Positions 1 through 7,060 of a stretch of DNA of 12,040 nt are shown here, piece by piece. Numbering within the stretch: the first letter of the stretch is position 1; each line of letters starts with the position of its first letter. Source of the stretch: Chrysiogenia bacterium (lineage in GTDB: Bacteria; JAGRBM01); contig JAGRBM010000046.1 of NCBI GenBank assembly GCA_020434085.1, positions 1-12,040 on the forward strand. The letters are read 5' to 3'. A model generated the notes under the pieces. It was not told the origin of the DNA. It made no database searches and was given only the letters and a program-made list of their open reading frames with translations. The translations under genes were made by a program, and so were the position numbers.

Positions 1-1164
1 ATCAACGATGACACGCTGGAAATGATCCAGGACCAGTTCGCAAAGTTCTCGAACGACAAGGTCATCCCGCTCGCCCCCGAGGTCCACGACCAGGACAAGC
101 TCATCCCCATCGAGATCATCAACGAGATGGCCGAGCTGGGCGTGTTCGGCCTGACCATCCCCGAGGAATACGGGGGGTCGGGTCTTGGCAAGATGGCCAT
201 GTGCGTTGTGACCGAGGAACTCTCGCGCGGCTACATCGGCGTGGGTTCGCTGGGAACCCGCACGGAGATCGCCGGCGAGCTCATTCGCCTTGGCGGCACC
301 GAGGACCAGAAGAAGGAATTCCTGCCCAAGCTTGCGGGTGGTGAAGTCCTGCCGACGGCCGTCTTTACCGAGCCCGACAACGGCTCGGACCTCGCCACAC
401 TCAAGACCAAGGCCGTCAAGGACGGGGACAACTACATCATCAACGGCCAGAAGACCTGGATCACCCACGCAGCCCGCGCGGACCTGATGACGCTGCTGGC
501 GCGTACCAATCCCGATGATTCGGGCTACAGCGGCCTGTCCATGTTCCTGGCGACCAAGACCCGTGGGACCGAGGACAACCCCTTTCCCGACGAGGGCATC
601 GAGGGCGACGAGATTCCGGTCATCGGTTACCGCGGCATGAAGGAATACGCGCTGGGCTTCGAGGACTTCAAGGTCCCGGCCGGCAACCTGCTCGGCGGTG
701 AAGAGGGACGGGGCTTCAAGCAGCTCATGACCACCTTCGAATCGGCGCGCATCCAGACCGCCGCCCGCGCGGTGGGCGTCGCGCAGGCCGCCTTCGACAT
801 GGCCTACCAGTACGCCACCGAGCGCGTGCAGTTCGGCAAGCCGCTCATCGAGTTCCCGCGCGTTTGGTACAAGCTCGCCAACATGGCGATCGGCATCATG
901 GCGAGCCGCCAGATCACCTACTTCTCGGCGCGCCAGAAGGACTCCGACAAGCGCTGCGACCTCGAAGCCGGCATGGCCAAGCTGCTGGCCGCCAAGGTCG
1001 CCTGGGAGAGCGCCGACATGGGCGTGCAGATCCACGGCGGCAACGGTTTTGCCACCGAGTATCCGATCAGCCGCGTGCTGGCCGATTCGCGCATCCTCTC
1101 GATCTTCGAAGGTGCATCCGAGATCCAGGCCCAGGTGATCGCGCGCCGCGTGCTCAGCGACTAA
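1..1164 (+). CDS. mcd: (2S)-methylsuccinyl-CoA dehydrogenase, 5'-partial (acyl-CoA dehydrogenase family)
   Basis: This FAD-dependent acyl-CoA dehydrogenase would oxidise (2S)-methylsuccinyl-CoA to mesaconyl-CoA in the ethylmalonyl-CoA pathway. The frame is open back to base 1, upstream of the first ATG (base 22), so the gene starts outside the window. Known Mcd proteins carry an N-terminal extension of roughly 150 residues over ordinary acyl-CoA dehydrogenases, which fits a missing upstream part. Visible landmarks are the flavin/substrate loop FTEPDNGSDL, then KTWITHAAR (ordinary members usually have WITNA), RVQFGKPL, QIHGGNGF, and IFEGASEIQ near the C-terminus, whose catalytic Glu is codon 1108-1110. 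From memory, WITHAAR and RGYIGVGSLGTR closely resemble Mcd. The gene ends 35 bases before mch, the enzyme for the next step, which strongly supports the call. A generic short-chain acyl-CoA dehydrogenase is the main alternative. Confidence 0.88.
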   Translation: MNDDTLEMIQDQFAKFSNDKVIPLAPEVHDQDKLIPIEIINEMAELGVFGLTIPEEYGGSGLGKMAMCVVTEELSRGYIGVGSLGTRTEIAGELIRLGGTEDQKKEFLPKLAGGEVLPTAVFTEPDNGSDLATLKTKAVKDGDNYIINGQKTWITHAARADLMTLLARTNPDDSGYSGLSMFLATKTRGTEDNPFPDEGIEGDEIPVIGYRGMKEYALGFEDFKVPAGNLLGGEEGRGFKQLMTTFESARIQTAARAVGVAQAAFDMAYQYATERVQFGKPLIEFPRVWYKLANMAIGIMASRQITYFSARQKDSDKRCDLEAGMAKLLAAKVAWESADMGVQIHGGNGFATEYPISRVLADSRILSIFEGASEIQAQVIARRVLSD

Positions 1165-1199
1165 TCGGCAAAGCGCAACAAAACAGTAAGGACGAAGTC

Positions 1200-2276
1200 A
1201 TGGCGAAGAAGACCAACCCGGGCAACTACCTCGAAGACTTCGAGATTGGCTCGACCCTCGAGCACGCCATTCCGCGCACGGTGACCGAGGGCGATCAGTC
1301 GCTCTACATCTCACTCTACGGCGACCGCTTTCCGCTGCACTGCTCGGCCGAGTATGCGCGCAGCCTGGGCTACGAGCGCGAGACCATCAACGATCTGCTG
1401 ACCTTCCACGTTGTCTTTGGAAAGTCCGTGCCCGATGTTTCCCTGAACGCCGTGGCGAACCTGGGTTACGCCGCCGTGCGTTTTCTGGCGCCGGTCTATC
1501 CGGGCGATACGCTGCGCACCGTCTCGAAGGTGCTGGGCAAGAAGGAAAACACCAGCGGCAAGAACGGCATCGTGTGGGTGCAAACGACCGGCACGAACCA
1601 GCGCGGCGATACCGTGCTGGACTTCTACCGCTGGGTGATGGTGAACAAGCGCGATCCCGGAACCCCGATGCCCGGTGAGGCCGTCGTTCCCGAGATGCCC
1701 AAAGAGGTAAAGCCCGAAGAGCTGCAGGTGCACCCGTGCCTCAAGCTCGATCAGTACGAGAACTGGCCCAGCGGCGCGCGCGCTTTCTTCGAGGACTACG
1801 AGAAGGGCGAGCGCATTGACCACGTCGACGGGATGACCATTGAAGAGGCCGAGCACATGCTGGCCACGCGCCTGTATCAGAACACCGCGAAGGTTCATTT
1901 TGACGCCTACGCGGCCAAGGACACGCGCTTTGGCAAGCGGCTGATCTACGGCGGGCACATCATCTCGCTGGCCCGCTCGCTCTCGTTCAACGGCTTTGAA
2001 AACGCGCTGGCAATCCTGGCCTGGAACGGCGGCGCGCACTCGAACCCGACCTTTGCAGGGGACACGATCTATGCCTGGAGCGAGGTGCTCGATACCGCCG
2101 AAGTGCCCGGTCGCAGCGATTGCGGCGCCGTGCGGGTCCGCCTCGTGGCGGTCAAGAACGCCGATCCTGTTAAGGAAGAGGTCACCCTCAAGGTCGACAA
2201 GGACGGTAAGCAGGTCTATCACGAGAACGTGGTGCTGGATCTGGACTACTGGCTCCTGATGCCCAGGCGCCGCTGA
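1200..2276 (+). CDS. mch: mesaconyl-CoA hydratase (double MaoC/hotdog domain)
   Basis: This enzyme would interconvert mesaconyl-CoA and beta-methylmalyl-CoA, the ethylmalonyl-CoA pathway step after Mcd. The 358-residue protein has two hotdog domains. The N-terminal one has YGDRFPLH (Asp42 and His47), matching the MaoC hydratase Asp/His pair. The second carries NTAKVHFD (Asn228 to Asp235) and a Gly-Gly-His segment after it. The stretches TVTEGD, VFGKSVPDVSLNAVANLGY and YPGDTL are what I recall of the Mch/MeaC family, whose length (about 340-360) also fits. The start is the ATG at 1200, because TAAGGA at 1187-1192 gives a Shine-Dalgarno site 7 bases upstream. The reading frame extends further upstream only as a shadow over the end of mcd. 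An intrinsic terminator follows. Note that this operon uses an ordinary Shine-Dalgarno site, unlike the peptide cluster downstream. Confidence 0.88.
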   Translation: MAKKTNPGNYLEDFEIGSTLEHAIPRTVTEGDQSLYISLYGDRFPLHCSAEYARSLGYERETINDLLTFHVVFGKSVPDVSLNAVANLGYAAVRFLAPVYPGDTLRTVSKVLGKKENTSGKNGIVWVQTTGTNQRGDTVLDFYRWVMVNKRDPGTPMPGEAVVPEMPKEVKPEELQVHPCLKLDQYENWPSGARAFFEDYEKGERIDHVDGMTIEEAEHMLATRLYQNTAKVHFDAYAAKDTRFGKRLIYGGHIISLARSLSFNGFENALAILAWNGGAHSNPTFAGDTIYAWSEVLDTAEVPGRSDCGAVRVRLVAVKNADPVKEEVTLKVDKDGKQVYHENVVLDLDYWLLMPRRR

Positions 2277-2295
2277 CCCAGCCCGAATGGATTCG

Positions 2296-2330
2296 AGCGC
2301 CCGGACCCGATGGCCCGGGCGCTTTTTTTT
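2296..2330 (+). terminator. intrinsic terminator after mch
   Basis: A perfect 9-bp GC-rich stem (2296-2304 paired with 2315-2323) with a 10-base loop is followed by an uninterrupted run of eight T (2323-2330). It lies 20 bases after the mch stop codon and separates the ethylmalonyl-CoA pathway genes from the lipid operon. Confidence 0.93.
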
Positions 2331-2388
2331 GCGCTGATGTGCTTGCCAGAGGGCCGAAAACAAACCCCGTTCTCAAACGCGCTGCGTC

Positions 2389-2416
2389 TTGAGCGCGAGC
2401 GCCGGTGAGGTACACT
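2389..2416 (+). promoter_or_regulatory. sigma70-type promoter for the acyltransferase-gpsA-hydrolase operon
   Basis: TTGAGC (2389-2394, 4/6 match to TTGACA) and TACACT (2411-2416) are separated by 16 bases. The expected transcription start is near 2422-2424, so the ATG at 2427 would sit at the extreme 5' end of the mRNA. No good Shine-Dalgarno site lies at a useful distance from that ATG, which agrees with a very short leader. Confidence 0.6.
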
Positions 2417-2420
2417 CACC
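2404..2420. promoter_or_regulatory. operator-like palindrome overlapping the -10 element
   Basis: GGTGAG-N5-CTCACC is a perfect 6-bp dyad (2404-2409 and 2415-2420) that covers the TACACT -10 element; after one mismatch the next two outer pairs also match. Position and symmetry suggest a binding site for a dimeric repressor controlling phospholipid precursor genes. A second dyad, CGCGCT-N8-AGCGCG (2378-2383 and 2392-2397), overlaps the -35. No regulator family can be assigned from sequence. Confidence 0.45.
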
Positions 2421-2426
2421 TGCACG

Positions 2427-4049
2427 ATGTACAAGGGCGAAGAATTCAAGATGGCTTCGGAGGTGGTAGGCCGCATGGTCGAGCGGATGCTCGCCCGCGC
2501 CGAAAGCGGCACCGGCCAGCCCGTCGAAGAGGTTATCAACGAGACGCTCTACCACGAGCATCTTCGCCTGAGCAAGGCCGGCAGCAGCGATGAAGCCAAG
2601 GCCGATCGTGCCTTCTACTCGAAGATCCGGCACGAACTGCCGCGCGCCTCGGTCAATCGCCAGCAACGGCTCCTGCACGAAATCGTCGAGCGCTACGCGC
2701 GCGAGATCCAGGGGCACTTCGATCCCAAGGCCTATGCCGTCGCAACGAAGTTTGCGCCGCCCATGATGAACGCCCTGCTGAACGGTCTCTCGCCCGGTCG
2801 CCTGGTCACGCGCCTGCGGGACGTGCCGAGTCTGGATGAGCACCTCATCATCCAGGGTGAGGTGGAGACCCTCCAGCGCCTGCACGAGCGCGGGACCATT
2901 GTGCTCACGCCCACGCACAGTTCGAACCTCGATTCGATGGTGCTGGGGCTGGCGCTGCATCGAATGGGGCTGCCGCCCTTTACCTACGGAGCGGGGCTCA
3001 ATCTCTTCTCGAATCCGATCGTCGGTTACTTCATGCACAACCTTGGCGCCTACACGGTGGACCGGCTCAAGACCGACCCGCTCTATCGCGAGACGCTCAA
3101 GGAATACGCCACGGTCACGCTGGAGTTCGATGCCGACAACCTGTTCTTCCCCGGCGGCACGCGCAGCCGTTCGGGCGCCGTGGAGGCCTATCTCAAAAAG
3201 GGCCTGCTCGGCACCAGCATCGCCGCCTACCGCCAGAACGTGATGCGCGGCAAGGAAACATCGAACATCTACATCGTGCCGTGCACGATCTCCTACCCGC
3301 TGGTGCTGGAAGCTTCGACACTCATCGACGACTACCTGCGTGAGGCCGGCAAGCAGCGCTACATCATCGTCGATGACGAGTTTTCCAAAGTGCGGCGCTG
3401 GCTCGACTTCCTGCGCGGGCTCTTCGCGCTCGACCTGCGCATCTACATCACGATCGGCAAACCGCTCGACCCCTTCGGCAACGACGTCGATGAGCAGGGC
3501 AATTCCCTCGACCCGCGTGGCCGGAAGATCGATCCGTCCGAGTATCTGCTTGTCGATGGTGAAGTGGGCGAGGACGGGGTTCGCGACTCGGTCTACACCG
3601 GCAATGTGGCCAGGCGACTCGTCGGTGCTTTCCAGAGGGAGAACGTGGCGCTGCCCACCAATGTGGTGGCCTTCGCCTTCTTCGAGCTGCTCCGCAAGAA
3701 GAGCAACGAGCGTGACCTCTATCGCTTCCTGCGCGGTCTCGGCCCCGAGATCAGCCTGCCCATGCCCGACGTGGAGCAAGCCCTGGCGCTGCTTCTCGAA
3801 GAACTGCAGGCCCTCGCCGGCAAGGGCGGGATCCGCCTCTCCCAGAGCGTGGGCAGCGGCGATATCCCCGAGATCATGCGCCGGGCGCTCAAGAGCTTCG
3901 GCATCTACCACACGACCCCGGTCATCCAGCGCAAGGGCGTGCGCCTTCATGTCGGTGACGGCAATCTGGTCTTTTACTACCGCAACCGGCTCGACGGGTA
4001 CGGCCTGATGGGCACCCGCCGGCTGGTGCCGCCGCGGAGGCCCGGATGA
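2427..4049 (+). CDS. glycerol-3-phosphate acyltransferase-like protein (PlsB/LPLAT superfamily)
   Basis: This protein probably acylates glycerol 3-phosphate at sn-1 to start phospholipid synthesis. It is 540 residues long, with an N-terminal helical region of about 150 residues before the acyltransferase core. Motif I is HSSNLD (His164 to Asp169, the HX4D catalytic motif); a YGAGLNLF segment follows; motif III is FFPGGTRSRSG (from Phe240); motif IV is around IVPCTISYP. Length and overall plan fit a PlsB-type enzyme rather than a small PlsC. Gly243 stands where acyltransferases usually have Glu in FPEGTRS or FVEGGRS. The ATG at 2427 is placed just below a good promoter; an internal ATG at 2451 is the alternative. 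The stop overlaps the start of gpsA, which makes glycerol 3-phosphate, so substrate supply and use are coupled. An acyltransferase acting on another acceptor cannot be excluded. Confidence 0.8.
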   Translation: MYKGEEFKMASEVVGRMVERMLARAESGTGQPVEEVINETLYHEHLRLSKAGSSDEAKADRAFYSKIRHELPRASVNRQQRLLHEIVERYAREIQGHFDPKAYAVATKFAPPMMNALLNGLSPGRLVTRLRDVPSLDEHLIIQGEVETLQRLHERGTIVLTPTHSSNLDSMVLGLALHRMGLPPFTYGAGLNLFSNPIVGYFMHNLGAYTVDRLKTDPLYRETLKEYATVTLEFDADNLFFPGGTRSRSGAVEAYLKKGLLGTSIAAYRQNVMRGKETSNIYIVPCTISYPLVLEASTLIDDYLREAGKQRYIIVDDEFSKVRRWLDFLRGLFALDLRIYITIGKPLDPFGNDVDEQGNSLDPRGRKIDPSEYLLVDGEVGEDGVRDSVYTGNVARRLVGAFQRENVALPTNVVAFAFFELLRKKSNERDLYRFLRGLGPEISLPMPDVEQALALLLEELQALAGKGGIRLSQSVGSGDIPEIMRRALKSFGIYHTTPVIQRKGVRLHVGDGNLVFYYRNRLDGYGLMGTRRLVPPRRPG

Positions 4050-5083
4050 GCAGGCAGGCAGGTGAGAAAAAGCCCCGCATCGCCGTTCTGGGGGCCGGTA
4101 ACTGGGGCAGCACCGTGGCGCACATGATCGGCGCCAACGGCTACCCGGTTTCGCTGTGGTGCCGCAGTGAGAAGCAGCGCGAAGAGATCAATACTCACCA
4201 CACGAACACGCGCTATCTCGAAGACACACGCCTCTCGCAGAACATCACGGCGACCAACGATCTCGAAGAAGCGATCGTCGGGGCGCCGCTCATTTTCGTG
4301 GTGATCCCGTCGAAGTCTTTCCGCGAAGTCGTGCGCGCCATGGGCGAGGTTCTGCGCCCCAGCCAGTTCGTCATCCACGCCACCAAGGGAATCGAATCAA
4401 GGACGCACCTGCGCATGTCGGAGGTGCTGCTCCAGGAAACCTGCGCGCTGCAGTTCGGTGTGCTCTCGGGCCCGAACATCGCGCTGGAAATGTGCCAGGG
4501 AAAACCCGCCGGTACGGTCATTGCCTCGGAATTCCCCCGCGTGATCGAGGCCGGACGCAGCGCGTTGGTGAGCGAGCAGCTTCGCGTCTATGCCAACACC
4601 GATGTAGTTGGTGTGGAACTGGGCGGGACGCTCAAGAACGTCGTCGCGATTGCAGCCGGTATGCTCAGCGCACTGGATCTGGGTGAGAACGCCAAGGCCC
4701 TGCTGATCACGCGCGGGCTTTCGGAGATCGCGCGCATCGGCGTGGCGCTTGGGGCCGATCCGATGACCTTTGCCGGTCTGGCCGGCATCGGTGATCTGAT
4801 GGTGACCTGTTCGAGCCCCCTCTCGCGCAACCACCGCGTGGGCGCGGCGCTGGCGAAGGGCATGAAGCTCGACGAGGCGGTCGAAAAGCTCGGCATGGTG
4901 GCCGAGGGCGTGAACACCGCGAAGGTCGTGCATTCGATCGCCGAGCGCCACCGGCTCGATGTGCCGCTGCTGGAATCGGTCTACCGCGCCCTGCACGAGA
5001 ATCTCACGCCGGCCGAAGGCATTCGCGAGCTCATGCAGCTCTCCTCGCGCTACGACATCGATCGCGCCCTGCAGGGACACTGA
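4046..5083 (+). CDS. gpsA: NAD(P)H-dependent glycerol-3-phosphate dehydrogenase
   Basis: GpsA reduces dihydroxyacetone phosphate to sn-glycerol 3-phosphate in the cytoplasm, supplying the backbone for phospholipids. The 345-residue protein has the N-terminal Rossmann motif GAGNWGS (Gly16 to Ser22), then HATKGIE, SGPNIALE, and the catalytic Lys197 in GGTLKNVVAIAAG. The later SRNHRVG and MVAEGVNTAK segments are also typical of the family. Length is normal for GpsA, though there is a short Lys-rich N-terminal extension before the Rossmann strand. The ATG overlaps the upstream stop as ATGA, and GGAGG at 4036-4040 sits 5 bases before it, which fixes the start and implies translational coupling to the acyltransferase. 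No oddities are visible in the catalytic residues. Confidence 0.96.
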   Translation: MSRQAGEKKPRIAVLGAGNWGSTVAHMIGANGYPVSLWCRSEKQREEINTHHTNTRYLEDTRLSQNITATNDLEEAIVGAPLIFVVIPSKSFREVVRAMGEVLRPSQFVIHATKGIESRTHLRMSEVLLQETCALQFGVLSGPNIALEMCQGKPAGTVIASEFPRVIEAGRSALVSEQLRVYANTDVVGVELGGTLKNVVAIAAGMLSALDLGENAKALLITRGLSEIARIGVALGADPMTFAGLAGIGDLMVTCSSPLSRNHRVGAALAKGMKLDEAVEKLGMVAEGVNTAKVVHSIAERHRLDVPLLESVYRALHENLTPAEGIRELMQLSSRYDIDRALQGH

Positions 5084-5085
5084 AC

Positions 5086-5973
5086 ATGCGACCCGAGCGC
5101 CAGCGGCTCAAGAAACCTTATCCGATGCTCCGTATCATGGAGCGCGAGCTCGATCCCCGTTACGAGGGACCCGTCTTCGTCTGGGACATCGACAAGACCT
5201 ATCTCGAAACGCGCTTTTCCCAGCTCAAACACATTGTGAAAATTCCCTTCGAGTTCGGCGTGGACAAACAGGCAGTGCCGGGAACCATCGCGCTGCTGCA
5301 CGGACTTCGCGAAGGGAAAACCGGGCGCGAGCACCGGCCGCTGTTCTTCGTCTCCGCCAGCCCGCCGGTGCTGGAGCTTCCCATCGGCAAGAAGATGCTG
5401 CTCGACGGGGTGGAATACGATGGTGTGAGTTACAAGGACTGGCCGCGCCTGATTCTGCGGCGTGAGTTCACGCAGGTCAAAGAACAGGTCGGATACAAGC
5501 TGGCCGCGCTGCTGATGCTCTATCGCGATCTGCCGGCGGGGTGTCGCTTTCATCTGTTCGGTGACGATGCGGAGAAGGACGCGCTGGCCTTTGCACTCTT
5601 TGCCGACGTAGCCGCCGGGCGGGTGCGGGGCCGGGCGCTGCACGACACGCTCGTTGTCGGCGGCACCGAGCATCACTACGCCGAAGAGATCGCCTCGCTG
5701 GCCGAACCGCTTCCCGAGCGCGAGTGCGTGGAGCGGATCTACGTGCACCTCATCCGCCAGCCCGGCGGCGAGAGCATCGCCGAATTCGGCGCCGGGGTGC
5801 TGGGCTGTCCGACATTCTTTGCCGCCGCGAAGGTGCTGCACACCGAGGGTCTGCTCAGCGACCAGAGCCTTGAAAGCGTTCGGCAGGCCGCCCCGGACGG
5901 CGAGGGCATTTTCGGCAAGGCCCCGGCCGATGACACGGGCTACTGGTGCCCGCACCGGTATCTGGTTCTCTAG
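5086..5973 (+). CDS. HAD-superfamily hydrolase, App1/DUF2183-like (putative phosphatidate-type phosphatase)
   Basis: The 295-residue soluble protein has HAD phosphatase landmarks: VWDIDKT (nucleophile Asp34, acid/base Asp36, Thr38), FVSASPP (motif II Ser90), a likely motif III Lys near 138 (GYKLAALL), and FGDDAEKD (motif IV, Asp160, Asp161 and Asp165). The DID.T, SxSPP and GDD pattern resembles the App1/DUF2183 group, whose yeast member is a Mg-dependent phosphatidate phosphatase. The start is 2 bases after the gpsA stop, with AGGGA at 5073-5077 as a ribosome-binding site. The operon context (acyltransferase, then gpsA) suggests a lipid phosphate substrate, but that is inference and no substrate residue can be read. 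No signal peptide or membrane segment is visible. Its stop codon overlaps that of the converging nucleotidyltransferase gene in a shared CTAG. Confidence 0.72.
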   Translation: MRPERQRLKKPYPMLRIMERELDPRYEGPVFVWDIDKTYLETRFSQLKHIVKIPFEFGVDKQAVPGTIALLHGLREGKTGREHRPLFFVSASPPVLELPIGKKMLLDGVEYDGVSYKDWPRLILRREFTQVKEQVGYKLAALLMLYRDLPAGCRFHLFGDDAEKDALAFALFADVAAGRVRGRALHDTLVVGGTEHHYAEEIASLAEPLPERECVERIYVHLIRQPGGESIAEFGAGVLGCPTFFAAAKVLHTEGLLSDQSLESVRQAAPDGEGIFGKAPADDTGYWCPHRYLVL

Positions 5974-6974
5974 CGACGCAGCAGATTCAGCAATCCCTTG
6001 CCCCCGGTGCGCAGCGTGCCGGCAGGCGAATCCGCTGTTGCCAGCCGGAGCGCCCTGCCTCCCCAGCGCGATTCCCAACTAGAGAGCGGCCACAGGCTCT
6101 TTAGAATGCGTCGGTCGTAGGCCGAGGGCTCGAATCCCGAGCGGGCCGGTACCCGCGGTCCGAAGGCCTCGGCAGCGCAGGCCAGTGCGAGGGTCACGGC
6201 GCGCCGGGAGCGGGTCTGCGTGGCAAGCACTTCGAGAAATCCCCAATCGATTTCGTCGTGGCGCACGTGAAGAATGCGCGCCAGGTCATGGAGGAACAGC
6301 AGTTTTCCCGTGAACCCGTGGCGGGCGGTGTTGGCGGCGAGAAAGAAGAGCTGCACGCTCAGGGATGGATCGCTTCCTTCGGTAACGCCCAGCGCGTCCC
6401 AGTCGGGCATCACGCGCTCACCGGTGGCGGGGGTCCAGTGCAGGTCGAGTCCCACGGCGGGCTGGCCTGGCAGCAGAAAGACCCAGTGGTGGTGACGAAG
6501 CCGCGCGGCGCGCGAGCAATCGACCACCTCCCAGCCGGATTCCAGAACCAGGTCGCGTGCGCGTTCAATGTCGGCCGCGCGCACCAGCAGGTCGATGTCC
6601 GTCATCGGACGCTCGCCTGGCTCGTAGATCCCGGCGCGCAGCAGTGCCAGCCCCTTAATCGGCGCGACCGGAATTCCGGCATTCTCAAGGGAGCCGAGCA
6701 GCTCATTTCCGGCGTCGAGCTGCACCAGGTTCGCGGCCAGTGTGTAGCTGCGCGCGCGGTCGAGCTCCTTCTGATTCTCTTTGGGCCACAGCCCCCGGGA
6801 TGCGTGGCGGGCCAGCAGGGGGGCGAGCCCGTGACCGACGGCAATGCGTTGCGCCGCATCCCAGAATTCCGGGGAGTCATGGGGCAGCGCCGCTGCCCGG
6901 CAGGCGCCGCCTTCCATGGCCAGCAGGCTGCACAGCCACAGGCGGGCCAGAATCTCGTGGGGAGGGCTCTCCAT
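5970..6974 (-). CDS. NTP_transf_5-type nucleotidyltransferase of the peptide cluster
   Basis: This 334-residue protein looks like the nucleotidyltransferase-fold family found in many peptide clusters (Pfam NTP_transf_5). An N-terminal helical part of about 95 residues is followed by APIKGLALL (Lys107), then RPMTDIDLLV with the metal-binding acidic pair Asp126 and Asp128, and GLDLHW (Asp177, His179, Trp180) as the probable third acidic site. A helical C-terminal half follows. Such enzymes would transfer a nucleotidyl group; related proteins accompany HPrK-like kinases in lasso peptide clusters such as paeninodin. It is transcribed divergently from the precursor-like gene (86 bases between the starts), which ties it to the cluster. 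No Shine-Dalgarno site precedes the ATG, but a promoter sits so close that a leaderless mRNA is likely. The natural substrate is unknown. Confidence 0.8.
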   Translation of the reverse strand: MESPPHEILARLWLCSLLAMEGGACRAAALPHDSPEFWDAAQRIAVGHGLAPLLARHASRGLWPKENQKELDRARSYTLAANLVQLDAGNELLGSLENAGIPVAPIKGLALLRAGIYEPGERPMTDIDLLVRAADIERARDLVLESGWEVVDCSRAARLRHHHWVFLLPGQPAVGLDLHWTPATGERVMPDWDALGVTEGSDPSLSVQLFFLAANTARHGFTGKLLFLHDLARILHVRHDEIDWGFLEVLATQTRSRRAVTLALACAAEAFGPRVPARSGFEPSAYDRRILKSLWPLSSWESRWGGRALRLATADSPAGTLRTGGKGLLNLLRR

Positions 6975-6981
6975 GGGATGG

Positions 6982-7011
6982 ACTCTAGCGAGGCAGGCCC
7001 ACCGGGGCCAA
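6982..7011 (-). promoter_or_regulatory. probable leaderless promoter of the nucleotidyltransferase gene
   Basis: On the minus strand, TTGGCC (7011-7006) and TAGAGT (6987-6982) are separated by 18 bases, and the -10 is followed by only 7 bases before the ATG. That spacing puts the expected transcript start at or next to the start codon. No Shine-Dalgarno site is present. Confidence 0.45.
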
Positions 7012-7023
7012 GGGGCGGCCCGG

Positions 7024-7053
7024 TTGCTTGGGCGGCACCGGGGGCGCTAGGAT
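7024..7053 (+). promoter_or_regulatory. probable promoter of the precursor peptide gene
   Basis: TTGCTT (7024-7029) and TAGGAT (7048-7053) are 18 bases apart, with 7 bases from the -10 to the ATG. This is the same architecture as the divergent nucleotidyltransferase promoter. The AGGAT in the same hexamer could instead be a Shine-Dalgarno site for a longer mRNA; the two readings exclude each other. Confidence 0.42.
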
Positions 7054-7060
7054 CTACCCA

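Noticed and set aside
1311-3950. Long minus-strand open frames opposite mch and the acyltransferase gene (350 and 525 codons).
   Set aside because: They are shadows created by high GC at third positions. Their translations are Arg/His/Glu-rich without recognisable domains, whereas the opposite strand encodes clear enzyme families.
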